Shown: positions 32,562 to 40,606, numbered from the stretch's first letter. The stretch: 41,404 nucleotides of DNA from Humitalea sp038249305 (GCA_038249305.1 JBBRWI010000005.1:1-41404), one strand, 5' to 3'. Numbers and translations: made by a program. Notes: a model not told the origin generated them from the sequence alone.

Positions 32562-33482
32562 GTGGCGGACCCCGACGACGATGAGGCCGACCGGCCCTGG
32601 ATAGACCTCGAACTCGAAGATGATTTCGATGAAGAACTGGAACAGGAAATCGACGATGGCCGCATCCCCGCGGCGCTGCGCGCGCTGTGGCAGGCCCGCA
32701 AGAAAAGCGCGATCGAGCGCGGCTTCTACTTCCGCGAACTGCTGCGGCTGCAAAGCGAACTGGTGCGGTTGCAGGACTGGGTCAACCACCGGGGCCTGAA
32801 GGTCGTCGTGCTGTTCGAGGGCCGCGACAGCGCCGGCAAGGGCGGCGTGATCAAGCGCATCATGCAGCGCGTGAACCCGCGGACCTGCCGGGTCGTCGCC
32901 CTGCCCGCGCCGTCCGATCGCGAGAAGACCCAGTGGTACTTCCAGCGCTACGTGCCCCACCTGCCGGCCGCCGGCGAAATCGTGCTGTTCGACCGGTCCT
33001 GGTACAATCGGGCGGGGGTGGAACGCGTGATGGGCTTCGCGTCGGAACCAGAGGTCGAGGAATTCTTCCGCGACGTGCCCGAGTTCGAGCGGATGCTGGT
33101 CCGCTCCGGCATCCTGGTGGTGAAATACTGGTTTTCGATCACCGACGAGGAACAGCAGATGCGCTTCCTGATGCGCATCCACGATCCGATCAAGCAGTGG
33201 AAACTCTCGCCCATGGACCTGCAGTCGCGGGTGCGCTGGGAACACTATACCAAGGCCAAGGAGGAGATGTTCGAACGCACCAACATCCCCGAGGCGCCCT
33301 GGACGATCGTCGAAGGCAACGACAAGAAGCGGGCGCGGTTGAATGCGATTTCGCACCTGCTGTCGACCATCCCCTACCGGGGGGTACCGCACGGGACGGT
33401 GGAACTGCCGGAAAGGCTGTTCGATCCGGACTACGAACGGCGGACGTTGCCGGCGGCGCTCTACGTTCCGGAACGGTACTGA
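32562..33482 (+). CDS. ppk2: Polyphosphate kinase 2 (PPK2)
   Basis: The 306-residue enzyme has an acidic N-terminal tail (residues 1-30) and the PPK2 fold. Visible motifs are Walker A FEGRDSAGKGGVIKR (about residues 86-100), the lid region PSDREKTQWYFQRYV, and Walker B FDRSWYNRAGVERVMGF. WKLSPMDLQSRVRWEHYTKA and the end YVPERY are standard. PPK2 enzymes use polyphosphate to phosphorylate nucleoside di- or monophosphates; length and single domain fit class I (NDP to NTP), but class needs an alignment. The start is GTG 32562, with AGGAGG 7 bases upstream. Confidence 0.95.
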   Translation: MADPDDDEADRPWIDLELEDDFDEELEQEIDDGRIPAALRALWQARKKSAIERGFYFRELLRLQSELVRLQDWVNHRGLKVVVLFEGRDSAGKGGVIKRIMQRVNPRTCRVVALPAPSDREKTQWYFQRYVPHLPAAGEIVLFDRSWYNRAGVERVMGFASEPEVEEFFRDVPEFERMLVRSGILVVKYWFSITDEEQQMRFLMRIHDPIKQWKLSPMDLQSRVRWEHYTKAKEEMFERTNIPEAPWTIVEGNDKKRARLNAISHLLSTIPYRGVPHGTVELPERLFDPDYERRTLPAALYVPERY

Positions 33483-33559
33483 CGAGCCTTCCGGGGCCAC
33501 GGCCGGCGGCCCCGCCGCACACGGCCGGATCGGCGCCTGATACTGAATGGAGATGCCAA

Positions 33560-33585
33560 GGGCCGGCCCCTTGCGGAGCCGGCCC
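33560..33585. terminator. Hairpin between convergent ppk2 and PEP-CTERM genes
   Basis: Perfect 8-bp arms GGGCCGGC (33560-33567) and GCCGGCCC (33578-33585) enclose a 10-base loop. It lies in the 137-base gap between two convergent genes and could terminate both. There is no clear T-run on either side, so this is a candidate only. Confidence 0.4.
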
Positions 33586-33619
33586 CGGGCTTTCAGTCCG
33601 TGGACCGCGGCAGGACTTG

Positions 33620-34315
33620 TCAGGCCTGCTTGCGGTTCCGGGCGCGGCGGGCGATGCCGAGACCGATCAAGCCGGCGCCGAACAGCGCCAGGGACGCGGG
33701 TTCCGGCACGTTGACGATCTGCGCGGAGCCCGAGATGGCGGACGAGGCACCCGTGAAGGTGATCAAGTATTCCGTCGTCTCGGAGAAGAGCGCGCCCGGG
33801 GTCGCGGCGAAGACGGTTGGGCCAGTGCTGAAGGAGCCAATGCCGGTGTAGCTGGCGGTCGCCATCAGCGTGCCGGTGCCGAACGCCGTGTTGGCCGAGT
33901 CGTAATAGTTGGAAATGGTGAAGGCGGAGTAGTTGCCGCCGCTGGTCAGCGTGTTGCCGGTGAAGGTATTGGCCAGGTTCACCGCCGGAAAGCCGGTCAG
34001 GCCCTGCTGGGTGACCAAGACGCGGAGCGTGGCGGGGCCGCCGAAAGTGGTGCTCGACGACACCTGCAGCGATTGGTTGGCCAGGTCCGGCGAGGGCAGC
34101 GACGGCACGCCGAGCGCGCTTACCGAAACTGTACTGAAGTTGGCGCTGCTGGCACCGGCGATGGCAAAGCCGCCCGAGGCGTTCAAGTTGCTGCCGATGA
34201 GCGTCGCGCCGTCGAAGATTTGGATCGACAGCGTCGGCGCAGCGTGGGCGTTGGGCGCGAGGGAGAGCCCAAGCGTCATCGTCGCGGCGAAAGCGGATTT
34301 CCGAAACATGTTCAT
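33620..34315 (-). CDS. PEP-CTERM domain exported protein
   Basis: The 231-residue protein has a signal peptide (MNMFRKSAFAATMTLGLSLA, cleavage near AHA), a Ser/Thr/Gly-rich beta-type body, and a C-terminal sorting signal: VPEPASLALFGAGLIGLG followed by the basic tail IARRARNRKQA. Such proteins are processed by exosortase (EpsH) and are often tied to exopolysaccharide production. No exosortase gene lies in the window. AAGGA lies about 8 bases before ATG 34315. Codon use is slightly less GC-rich than in the neighbouring enzymes, as is common for secreted low-complexity proteins. The ligand or surface role is unknown. Confidence 0.9.
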   Translation of the reverse strand: MNMFRKSAFAATMTLGLSLAPNAHAAPTLSIQIFDGATLIGSNLNASGGFAIAGASSANFSTVSVSALGVPSLPSPDLANQSLQVSSSTTFGGPATLRVLVTQQGLTGFPAVNLANTFTGNTLTSGGNYSAFTISNYYDSANTAFGTGTLMATASYTGIGSFSTGPTVFAATPGALFSETTEYLITFTGASSAISGSAQIVNVPEPASLALFGAGLIGLGIARRARNRKQA

Positions 34316-34742
34316 GGCATTGTCCTTCGGCAAAAACGTGGATCGGAGGCGGGCCGGCCTGCCGATGGTCCCACCCCACCGGTCAGGCGGGATGTTGTTG
34401 TAAAGAATAGAAATATACGTGCCGACATATATTATATAATGAAAACAGTCTATTGCGAGCCATTCAATCGCGGCTGACCGCGAAGTGTATCGTATTCTGA
34501 CACCCCCTTCCCCCATCCCCACCGACACGCACGGGGCAGACGCTTGACCAGAGACGGTCGCGGATCGTCCTGCGCTGCGCGGCATCGAACGGCGTGCCGA
34601 TCTGCATCGCCAGGCACGGCGCTGTGGGTTCCGCCGTCGGCGCCACGGCGCCCCCCCCACCGTTTGCCGGCGTCTGTGCCGGCCGCAAGCGCTCACGGCA
34701 CCGGCTCCAGCCATCGGATTCTCGGTTTGAACGAATGAGTTC
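34316..34742. other. AT-rich promoter region and unassigned sequence upstream of the PEP-CTERM gene
   Basis: About 430 bases without a secure gene. The part next to the PEP-CTERM gene (34390-34460) is strikingly AT-rich for this genome and is likely regulatory. The part from 34490 to 34740 returns to high GC; a minus-strand open frame there (34464-34688) has no known family and I do not call it a gene. Confidence 0.5.
34431..34440 (-). promoter_or_regulatory. TATAAT-like box in an AT-rich island
   Basis: The palindrome ATTATATAAT gives a perfect TATAAT on either strand. On the minus strand it lies about 116 bases upstream of the PEP-CTERM start. I find no matching -35 hexamer at the normal spacing, so an alternative sigma factor or an activator-dependent promoter would be needed. 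This is a weak call based mainly on composition contrast. Confidence 0.3.
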
Positions 34743-34848
34743 CTAGAGAAATATCGGATCAGATGGAATCATCTGATCCGATTTCTTACTCTAGATTCAA
34801 CGGCTTCTAGAGCACGAGATCGATCCACTTGGATCGATCGTGCTCTAG
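34743..34848. repeat. Palindromic CTAG-bounded repeat array 1 (units A' and B)
   Basis: Unit A' (34743-34794) and unit B (34807-34848) are near-perfect hairpins, each starting and ending with CTAG, separated by the 12-base spacer ATTCAACGGCTT. The A' stem core is ATCGGATCAGATG with its complement, and its outer stem has mutated (AGAGAAA against CTTACTCT). The B stem is CTAGAGCACGA...TCGTGCTCTAG with core GATCGATCCA. The same spacer and units recur at 37442-37611. The TAG stop of yraN lies inside the last CTAG. Confidence 0.9.
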
Positions 34849-35225
34849 CCCAACCGGAACGCATCCGCGATCCGCCGCACCCGCCCCGCGGCATCGACCA
34901 GCAGCACATCGAACCGCACGCCCGCAAGGCCCTGCTTTGGGTTCTGCCCGAGCCACCATTCGCCAGCGGCCAACAACCGCGCCTGTTGGCGGGGGCCGAG
35001 CGAAAAAGCCGCCGCGGTCAGCGTCGCGCGGGCCTTGACCTCGCAGAACACCAGCAACCCGCCGCGCGCCACGATCAGGTCCAACTCGCCGGCGGGGGTG
35101 CGGCAGCGCCGGTCCAGCACCGCAAATCCATCGGCCACCAGCGCCGCCGCCGCGCGGTCCTCGGCCGCCCGGCCGCGTGCATCGGCGGCTTGGCGCAAGC
35201 CCGGTTTGTCGGCCGCGGCCTTCAT
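34845..35225 (-). CDS. yraN: YraN/UPF0102 family nuclease-like protein
   Basis: The 126-residue protein has the UPF0102 pattern, a restriction-endonuclease-like fold. It reads ARGRAAEDRAAAALVADGFA, then VLDRRCRTPAGELDLIVARG and LLVFCEVKARATLTAAAFSL, where Glu-Leu-Asp and Glu-Val-Lys are the predicted catalytic residues. The end VRFDVLLVDAAGRVRRIADAF is standard. The usual neighbour rsmI is absent. ATG 35225 was chosen as the only one matching the family N-terminus; it is divergent from the gamma-glutamyltransferase gene with only 27 bases between the starts. The stop codon TAG at 34845-34847 comes from the edge of palindromic unit B, so the last codons may have been changed by repeat insertion. 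Confidence 0.9.
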   Translation of the reverse strand: MKAAADKPGLRQAADARGRAAEDRAAAALVADGFAVLDRRCRTPAGELDLIVARGGLLVFCEVKARATLTAAAFSLGPRQQARLLAAGEWWLGQNPKQGLAGVRFDVLLVDAAGRVRRIADAFRLG

Positions 35226-35252
35226 GCAAACCTGTGCCCGGAGGGTCCCGTC

Positions 35253-36917
35253 ATGCCACGCCTGTTCTGCCTGTTCCTGCTGCTCGCGTCGCCGGCTTTC
35301 GCCCAAAGCCGGATGGTCGCCGCCGCCCACCCCCTGGCCGCCGAGGCCGGGCGGCAGATGCTGCGCGACGGCGGCAGCGCCGCCGATGCCGCCGTCGCCA
35401 TCCAGGCCGTGCTGTCGCTGGTCGAACCGCAGTCGAGCGGCATCGCCGGCGGCGCGCTGATCCTGCACTTCGACGCCCGCCGCCGCCACACCACGGCCTG
35501 GGACGGGCGCGAAGCCGCGCCCGCCGGCGCCACCCCAACCCTGTTCCTGCGCCCGGACGGCACCGCCCTGCCGTTCCTCGATGCGGTGATGTCCGGCCGC
35601 AGCATCGGCGTGCCGGGTGCCATCGCGGCACTGGAGGCGGTGCATCGCCTGCACGGCCGCCTGCCGTGGGAGGCCCTGTTCGCCCCGGCCATCCGCCTGT
35701 CGGAGGAAGGCTTTGCCATCTCCCCCCGGTTGGCCGGGGCCATCGCCACCGACGCGCCCCGCCTGCGCCGGCACCCGGCGATGGCAGCGTACTTTCTGGC
35801 CGCCGACGGGGCACCCTGGCCGGCGGGGCACCTGCTGAAGAACCCCGAACACGCGGCCACCCTGCGTGCCATCGCCACGCGCGGTGCCGCGGGGCTGATG
35901 TCCGGCCCGGTCGCCGCCGATATCGCCGCGACCGTGCAGGCCTGGGGCGAAGGCGGCACGATGACGACCGCCGACCTCGCCGCCTACCGCCCCGTGCTGC
36001 GCGATCCGCTCTGCGGCCCCTATCGCGCCGTGGTGGTCTGCGGCTTTCCGCCGCCCTCCTCCGGCGGGGTCGCGGTCGGCCAGATCCTGGGGGTGCTGGA
36101 GCATTTCGACATGGCGGCGATGGACCCGGGCGGGGCCGATGCGGCGCATGTCTTCGCGGAGGCCGCGCGCCTGGCCTTCGCCGACCGCGCGCAATACCTG
36201 GCCGACAGCGATTTCGTGGCGGTGCCGGTGCGGGGCCTGCTCGATCGCGGCTATTTGTCCCAGCGCGCGCAGCGCCTCGACCCCGGCCGCGCCGAGCCCA
36301 TGCCGCGCGCCGGCAACCCCGACTGGCGCCGCGCCGCGCAGGCGCCGCAGCCCGAACAGCCGGAAACCGGCACCAGCCACATCTCCATCGTCGATGCCGC
36401 CGGCAATGCGATTGCGATGACCACCACGATCGAGGGCATTTTCGGCAGCTTCGCGATGGTGCGCGGCATGGTGCTGAACAATGAACTGACCGATTTTTCG
36501 ATGCTGCCGGAGATCGCGGGCCGCCCGGTCGCCAACCGCGTGCAGCCCGGCAAGCGGCCGCGCTCGTCGATGTCCCCGACGCTGGTCTTCGACCGCGACG
36601 GGCGGCTGCTGATGGCGGTCGGATCGCCGGGCGGGGCGCGCATCATCACCTACACCGCCCAGGCGCTGGTCGGCATGATCGACTGGGGCATGACGCCGCA
36701 GGCCGCGATCGACCAGCCCCGCATCGTGACCATCGGCGGGGCCGTGGAATTGGAGTCAGGGACCGCAGCCGCGAGCCTCGCCCCGGCGTTGCAGGCACGC
36801 GGGCATCGCGTCGATGTCCGCGCCCTGCCCTCCGGCCTGCAGGCCATCCGCGTGACGCCGGCCGGGCTGATCGGTGGCGCCGACCGGCGGCGGGAGGGTG
36901 TCGTGCTTGGCGATTGA
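35253..36917 (+). CDS. ggt: Gamma-glutamyltransferase, exported
   Basis: The 554-residue precursor has a signal peptide (MPRLFCLFLLLASPAFAQS) and so should act in the periplasm on glutathione and other gamma-glutamyl compounds. The autoprocessing nucleophile is Thr374 in GTSHISIVDAAGNAIAMTTT. Further blocks are EPQSSGIAGG, SGRSIGVPGAIAALEAVH, FPPPSSGGVAVGQIL, RVQPGKRPRSSMSPTLVF and VGSPGGARIITYT. GGAGGG lies just upstream of ATG 35253. It differs from the gene at 22817-24421 in localisation and in the nucleophile context (TSH here, TVY there), so the two are separate subfamilies. creA follows 23 bases after the stop on the same strand. Confidence 0.95.
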   Translation: MPRLFCLFLLLASPAFAQSRMVAAAHPLAAEAGRQMLRDGGSAADAAVAIQAVLSLVEPQSSGIAGGALILHFDARRRHTTAWDGREAAPAGATPTLFLRPDGTALPFLDAVMSGRSIGVPGAIAALEAVHRLHGRLPWEALFAPAIRLSEEGFAISPRLAGAIATDAPRLRRHPAMAAYFLAADGAPWPAGHLLKNPEHAATLRAIATRGAAGLMSGPVAADIAATVQAWGEGGTMTTADLAAYRPVLRDPLCGPYRAVVVCGFPPPSSGGVAVGQILGVLEHFDMAAMDPGGADAAHVFAEAARLAFADRAQYLADSDFVAVPVRGLLDRGYLSQRAQRLDPGRAEPMPRAGNPDWRRAAQAPQPEQPETGTSHISIVDAAGNAIAMTTTIEGIFGSFAMVRGMVLNNELTDFSMLPEIAGRPVANRVQPGKRPRSSMSPTLVFDRDGRLLMAVGSPGGARIITYTAQALVGMIDWGMTPQAAIDQPRIVTIGGAVELESGTAAASLAPALQARGHRVDVRALPSGLQAIRVTPAGLIGGADRRREGVVLGD

Positions 36918-36940
36918 GTTGCGAACAGAGGAGAACGACC

Positions 36941-37405
36941 ATGCACCGCCTGCTGCTGGCCCTGTGCCTGCTGACACCCCTGGCCGCCACGGCCCAGGAA
37001 ACCCGGGAGATCGGCTCGGTCGCCACCGCCTGGACCAACCTCGGGCTGACCCGCAGCCACCGCGTCGTGGTCGAACGCTTCGACGATCCGGAGGTCGCTG
37101 GCGTTTCCTGCTACATCAGCCAGGCGCGCACCGGCGGGCTGTCGGGCATGGTCGGCCTGGCCGAGGACCCGGCGCGCTTCGCCCTGACCTGCACCGCGAC
37201 CGGCGAAGTCCGGGTCGCCACCGGCGCGCGTCGCGGCGAGCGCGGCGAACAGGTCTATGAAAGCCAGACCAGCCTGTTCTTCAAGGAAACCCGCGTGCAA
37301 CGCTTCCTGGACGAGGACCGCAAGGTGGTGGTGTACCTGGCCTGGAGCACGCGGTTGGTGGACGGCAGCCCGTTCAACGCGGTGGCGGTGGTGCCGTATC
37401 TCTAG
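36941..37405 (+). CDS. creA: CreA family periplasmic protein
   Basis: The 154-residue protein starts at ATG 36941 with AGGAG upstream. A signal peptide (MHRLLLALCLLTPLAATAQ) is followed by EIGSVATAWTNLGLTRSHRV, VVERFDDPEVAGVSCYISQA, RTGGLSGMVGLAEDPARFAL and TSLFFKETRVQRFLDEDRK, which align with E. coli CreA block by block (IVVEAFDDPDV, CYVSRAKTGG, LGLAED). The two mature cysteines (in SCYIS and LTCTA) are conserved there and may form a disulfide. The function of CreA is not known. The TAG stop coincides with a CTAG at the start of a repeat region. Confidence 0.93.
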   Translation: MHRLLLALCLLTPLAATAQETREIGSVATAWTNLGLTRSHRVVVERFDDPEVAGVSCYISQARTGGLSGMVGLAEDPARFALTCTATGEVRVATGARRGERGEQVYESQTSLFFKETRVQRFLDEDRKVVVYLAWSTRLVDGSPFNAVAVVPYL

Positions 37406-37444
37406 GGCATCATCCGGCCGAACGGATTTCTTTGCATGGATCTA
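37402..37444. repeat. Possible diverged CTAG-bounded repeat unit
   Basis: Between the CTAG at 37402 (which contains the creA stop) and the CTAG at 37442 lies a segment with a small dyad, ATCCG (37412-37416) and CGGAT (37423-37427), and an outer CAT...ATG pairing. Its boundaries match those of the adjoining array units, but the hairpin is weak. It may be an older, decayed unit. Confidence 0.35.
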
Positions 37445-37611
37445 GAGCAATATCGGATCAGATGGAATCATCTGATCCGATTTCTTGCTCTAGATTCAAC
37501 GGCTTCTAGAGCAATATCGGATCAGATGGAATCATCTGATCCGATTTCTTGCTCTAGATTCAACGGCTTCTAGAGCACGAGATCGATCCACTTGGATCGA
37601 TCGTGCTCTAG
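37442..37611. repeat. Palindromic CTAG-bounded repeat array 2 (units A, A, B)
   Basis: Two identical A units (37442-37493 and 37506-37557) repeat with a 64-base period, followed by unit B (37570-37611), which is identical to unit B of array 1. The spacer ATTCAACGGCTT occurs after both A units. The A hairpin has stem CTAGAGCAA plus ATCGGATCAGATG around a GAAT loop with a small internal bulge. The array lies between the 3' ends of convergent creA and the dppF-like gene. No coding content. Confidence 0.93.
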
Positions 37612-37717
37612 GGACGGCGCCGTGAGCCCTCGCGAGCGGCAAACATTCCGAAGGTGGCCGCGCGCGATGTCATCGCCGGGCCGGCGCCCGACGGGGCCAC
37701 GGTGCGCGCCTGGGAGT
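37612..37717. other. Short gap with a possible coding remnant
   Basis: Between array 2 and the stop of the F-type ATPase gene a plus-strand frame reads NIPKVAARDVIAGPAPDGAT and AWEFKRF before a stop at 37741-37743. Third positions are GC-rich, but there is no start and no family match. It could be the tail of a gene cut by the repeats, or chance. Confidence 0.3.
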
Positions 37718-38749
37718 TCAAACGGTTCCCTTCGCACGGATGATGCTCTGGGGCTGGCCGTCGCGCCCTTCCTGAACCGCATGGCAGGCGACCAACGTCT
37801 CCCCCGCCATCATCATCTCCGGCCGCTCCGCGCGGCAGCGGGCATTGGCCAGGGCGCAGCGCGGGTGGAAGGCACAGCCAGTCGGCGGGTTGATCGGGCT
37901 TGGCACCTCGCCGCCCACGGGCGTGCGCGGCTGGCCGGACATCGACAGGTCGGGCACCGCTTCCATCAGCGCCCGCGTGTAGGGGTGGCGCGGGGTGCGG
38001 AACAGGGTTTCGGCCGGCGCGTTTTCGACCAGGCGGCCGAGGTACATCACCCCGATGCGGTCGCTGACCTGGCGCACGACGGCCAGGTTGTGGCTGATGA
38101 ACAGGTAGGTCAGCCCGAGCCGCGACTGCAATTCCTTCATCAGGTTCAGGATCTGCGCCTGCACCGACACATCGAGTGCGGAGGTCGGTTCGTCGCAGAC
38201 CAGGAATTCCGGTGAGGAGGACAGCGCGCGCGCGATGCTGATGCGCTGGCGCTGGCCACCGGAAAACTCATGCGGGAACTTTTGGGCATCCAGCGGCGAC
38301 AGCCCGACCTGCGTCAGCGCCGCCCCCACACGATCCAGCGCGTCCTGCCCGCTGGCGATGCCGAAGGCGCGGACGGGTTCGGCCACGATGTCGCGCACCC
38401 GCCAGCGCGGGTTCAGGCTGGCGTAGGGGTCCTGGAAAATCATCTGCATCCGGCGGCGTTGCGCCATGTCGGCCCGCGCCGCGCCGAGTTCCTTGCCGTC
38501 GAAGGTCACTTCCCCGCTGCTGGTGCGGTAGAGCCCCACCATAAGCCGCGCGACCGTGGATTTGCCACAGCCCGATTCGCCGACCAGCGACAGCGTCGTG
38601 CCGCGCGGAATGTCGAAGGTAACACCATCGACGGCGCGCAGCAGGCGACGGCCCTCGCGCGCGACCAGGCGCTGCACCAGCGGCCGCGAGACATCGAAAT
38701 ATCGCGCGATGTCGTTCGCCGCGACGAAGGGGTGATCAAGCACGGTCAT
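37718..38749 (-). CDS. Dpp/Opp-type ABC transporter ATP-binding protein (F subunit)
   Basis: The 343-residue ATPase has Walker A GESGCGKSTVARLMVG, the F-type Q-loop QMIFQDPYASLNPRW, the signature FSGGQRQRISIARALS, Walker B FLVCDEPTSALD and the switch FISHNLAVV. The tail PTGCAFHPRCALANARC is the usual Cys-containing extension. It has an additional N-terminal segment (FVAANDIARYFDVSRPL) typical of F subunits. It pairs with the D-type ATPase gene, whose end it overlaps by 14 bases. It is the last gene of the operon, and its 3' end faces repeat array 2. Confidence 0.94.
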   Translation of the reverse strand: MTVLDHPFVAANDIARYFDVSRPLVQRLVAREGRRLLRAVDGVTFDIPRGTTLSLVGESGCGKSTVARLMVGLYRTSSGEVTFDGKELGAARADMAQRRRMQMIFQDPYASLNPRWRVRDIVAEPVRAFGIASGQDALDRVGAALTQVGLSPLDAQKFPHEFSGGQRQRISIARALSSSPEFLVCDEPTSALDVSVQAQILNLMKELQSRLGLTYLFISHNLAVVRQVSDRIGVMYLGRLVENAPAETLFRTPRHPYTRALMEAVPDLSMSGQPRTPVGGEVPSPINPPTGCAFHPRCALANARCRAERPEMMMAGETLVACHAVQEGRDGQPQSIIRAKGTV

Positions 38750-39701
38750 ACAGCCAGCAGGCGGCGCGGGTCGGGCCGGCCTCCATCAGGTCGGGACGGT
38801 GGACCAGGCACTTGTCAAAGACTTTTGGGCAGCGCGGCCCATAGGCGCAGCCGGGCGGGATGGCGTTCAGCCGCGGCATCGCACCGTCGATCTGCGCCAG
38901 GCGATCGACCCTGCGGTCCAGCGGCGGGATCGACCGCATCAGCCCGGATGAATAGGGGTGCCGGGCATCGCCCACGATTTCGCGCACCGGGCCGATCTCG
39001 GCGATGCGCCCGGCATACATGACGGCGACCCGGTCGGCGGTTTCGGCGATCACGCCCATGTCGTGGGTGACCAGCATCATCGCCGTCCCCTTGTCGCGTG
39101 CGAGCGCCTTGAGCAGCGCAATCACCTGCGCCTGGATCGACACGTCGAGCGCTGTCGTCGGTTCATCCGCCACGATCAGTTTCGGTTCGGCGCAGAGGGC
39201 GAGGGCGATCACCACACGCTGCCGCATGCCGCCGGAAAACTCATGCGGATAGGCGTCGATGCGCTGGGCCGCGGCAGGAATGCCGACCTGTTCGAGCCAG
39301 CCGATCGCGCGTCGCCGGGCTTCGTCGGGGCCGATCGGCAGATGCGTCGTCATGGTTTCGACCAGTTGGCGGCCGACCGAATACAGCGGGTTCAAGGTGG
39401 TCAGCGGGTCCTGGAAGATCGCGCCGATCTGGCGGCCGCGGATGTGGCGCATCTCGGCATAAGGCAGGTTGTCGATGCGCCGGCCATCGAGCAGGATTTC
39501 GCCGCGCGCAATGCGGCCCGGCGGTTCCAGCAACCCGATGATGGCCGCCCCGGTCATGGATTTCCCGGCGCCGGATTCGCCGACGATGCCCAGGATCTCA
39601 CCGGGTTCGATGGCAAAGGACACGTCGTCCAGCGCGGTCAGGATGCCGCGCCGCGTCGGGAATTCGACGCGCAGGTTGCGGACTTCCAACAGCGCCGCCA
39701 T
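38736..39701 (-). CDS. Dpp/Opp-type ABC transporter ATP-binding protein (D subunit)
   Basis: The 321-residue protein starts at ATG 39701 (MAALLEVRNLRVEFPTRRGI), the family N-terminus. Motifs are GESGAGKSMTGAAIIG (Walker A), QDPLTTLNPLYSVGRQL (Q-loop region), FSGGMRQRVVIALALC (signature), LIVADEPTTALD (Walker B) and VTHDMGVIAETADRVAVMY. The tail PGCAYGPRCPKVFDKC is typical of D subunits. Its ATG shares bases with the stop of the permease gene (TGATG), showing translational coupling. An open frame upstream to 39806 is overlap with the permease and was rejected as start. Confidence 0.94.
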   Translation of the reverse strand: MAALLEVRNLRVEFPTRRGILTALDDVSFAIEPGEILGIVGESGAGKSMTGAAIIGLLEPPGRIARGEILLDGRRIDNLPYAEMRHIRGRQIGAIFQDPLTTLNPLYSVGRQLVETMTTHLPIGPDEARRRAIGWLEQVGIPAAAQRIDAYPHEFSGGMRQRVVIALALCAEPKLIVADEPTTALDVSIQAQVIALLKALARDKGTAMMLVTHDMGVIAETADRVAVMYAGRIAEIGPVREIVGDARHPYSSGLMRSIPPLDRRVDRLAQIDGAMPRLNAIPPGCAYGPRCPKVFDKCLVHRPDLMEAGPTRAACWLYDRA

Positions 39702-40606
39702 CAGCGCAGCCTCGGGTTCAGCGCATCGCGCAGCCAATCGCCCAGCAGGTTCACCGACAGCACCAGCAGCACCAGCGCCACTCCAGGAAAGATCGTGATC
39801 CACCATTCGCCGGAAAACAGGAAGTCGTTGCCGATACGGATTAGGGTGCCGAGCGAGGGCTGCGTCGGCGGCACGCCCACCCCGAGGAAGGACAGCGTCG
39901 CTTCCGCCAGCACCGCGAACCCGAGGTTGAGTGTCGCGATCACCAGCACCGGTCCCATCACATTCGGCAGCACATGCGAGAACACGATCCTGGGTGCCGA
40001 GATACCGATGATGCGCGCCGCTTGCACATATTCCTTGTTGCGTTCCACCAGCGTCGATCCGCGCACCGTGCGCGCGAACTGCGGCCAGTTGCTGATGCCG
40101 ATGGCGAAGATGACCACGTAGAGCGCGATCTCGTTATGCACCTCCCGCGGCAGCGCCGCGCGCACCACGCCATCGATCAGCAGCGCGACGAGGATGGAGG
40201 GGAAGGTCAATTGGATATCGGCGATGCGCATCAGCACGGCATCGACCGTGCCGCCGGCATAGCCCGCCGTCAGCCCGACCAGCACGCCGAGGCTGGTCGA
40301 GAAGATCACCGCGCAGACACCGACCAGCAGCGACACGCGCGCGCCGTACATGATGGCCGACAGCAGGTCCCGCCCCTGGTCATCGGTGCCGAGGGGGTAG
40401 CCTGCCTCACCCTCATCGTTCCAGGCCGGCGGCTTGAAGGCATCCATCAGGTTCAGGCTGGCGAGGTCGAAGGGGTTGTGCGGCGCGATCACCGGCGCGA
40501 GCACGGCGCCGAAAATCAGCACCAGCGCCACGATGGCGGAGGCGATGGTGACCGGGTTGCGGGTGAAGGACCACCACAGGTCACTGTCGAAGAATTTGGC
40601 GAACAT
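39701..40606 (-). CDS. Dpp/Opp-type ABC transporter permease (C subunit)
   Basis: The 301-residue inner-membrane protein has an N-terminal helix (ASAIVALVLIFGAVLAPVIA, about residues 22-41), then the periplasmic loop PLGTDDQGRDLLSAIMYGAR typical of C subunits, and a five-helix permease domain with the EAA loop EYVQAARIIGISAPRIVFSH (about 192-211). The end VLSVNLLGDWLRDALNPRLR is canonical. It forms the membrane channel together with the B subunit encoded 1 base upstream. Substrate is probably a di- or oligopeptide; no binding-protein gene is inside the window at this end. Confidence 0.95.
   Translation of the reverse strand: MFAKFFDSDLWWSFTRNPVTIASAIVALVLIFGAVLAPVIAPHNPFDLASLNLMDAFKPPAWNDEGEAGYPLGTDDQGRDLLSAIMYGARVSLLVGVCAVIFSTSLGVLVGLTAGYAGGTVDAVLMRIADIQLTFPSILVALLIDGVVRAALPREVHNEIALYVVIFAIGISNWPQFARTVRGSTLVERNKEYVQAARIIGISAPRIVFSHVLPNVMGPVLVIATLNLGFAVLAEATLSFLGVGVPPTQPSLGTLIRIGNDFLFSGEWWITIFPGVALVLLVLSVNLLGDWLRDALNPRLR

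Noticed and set aside
34464..34688. Minus-strand open frame of 74 codons upstream of the PEP-CTERM gene
   Set aside because: It has no recognisable family, its start has no ribosome site, and it overlaps the AT-rich regulatory block; some stretches look protein-like but evidence is insufficient.
34743..37611. CRISPR array
   Set aside because: The repeated units are long palindromes with a constant spacer sequence and only two or three copies; spacers are not unique and no cas genes are present.
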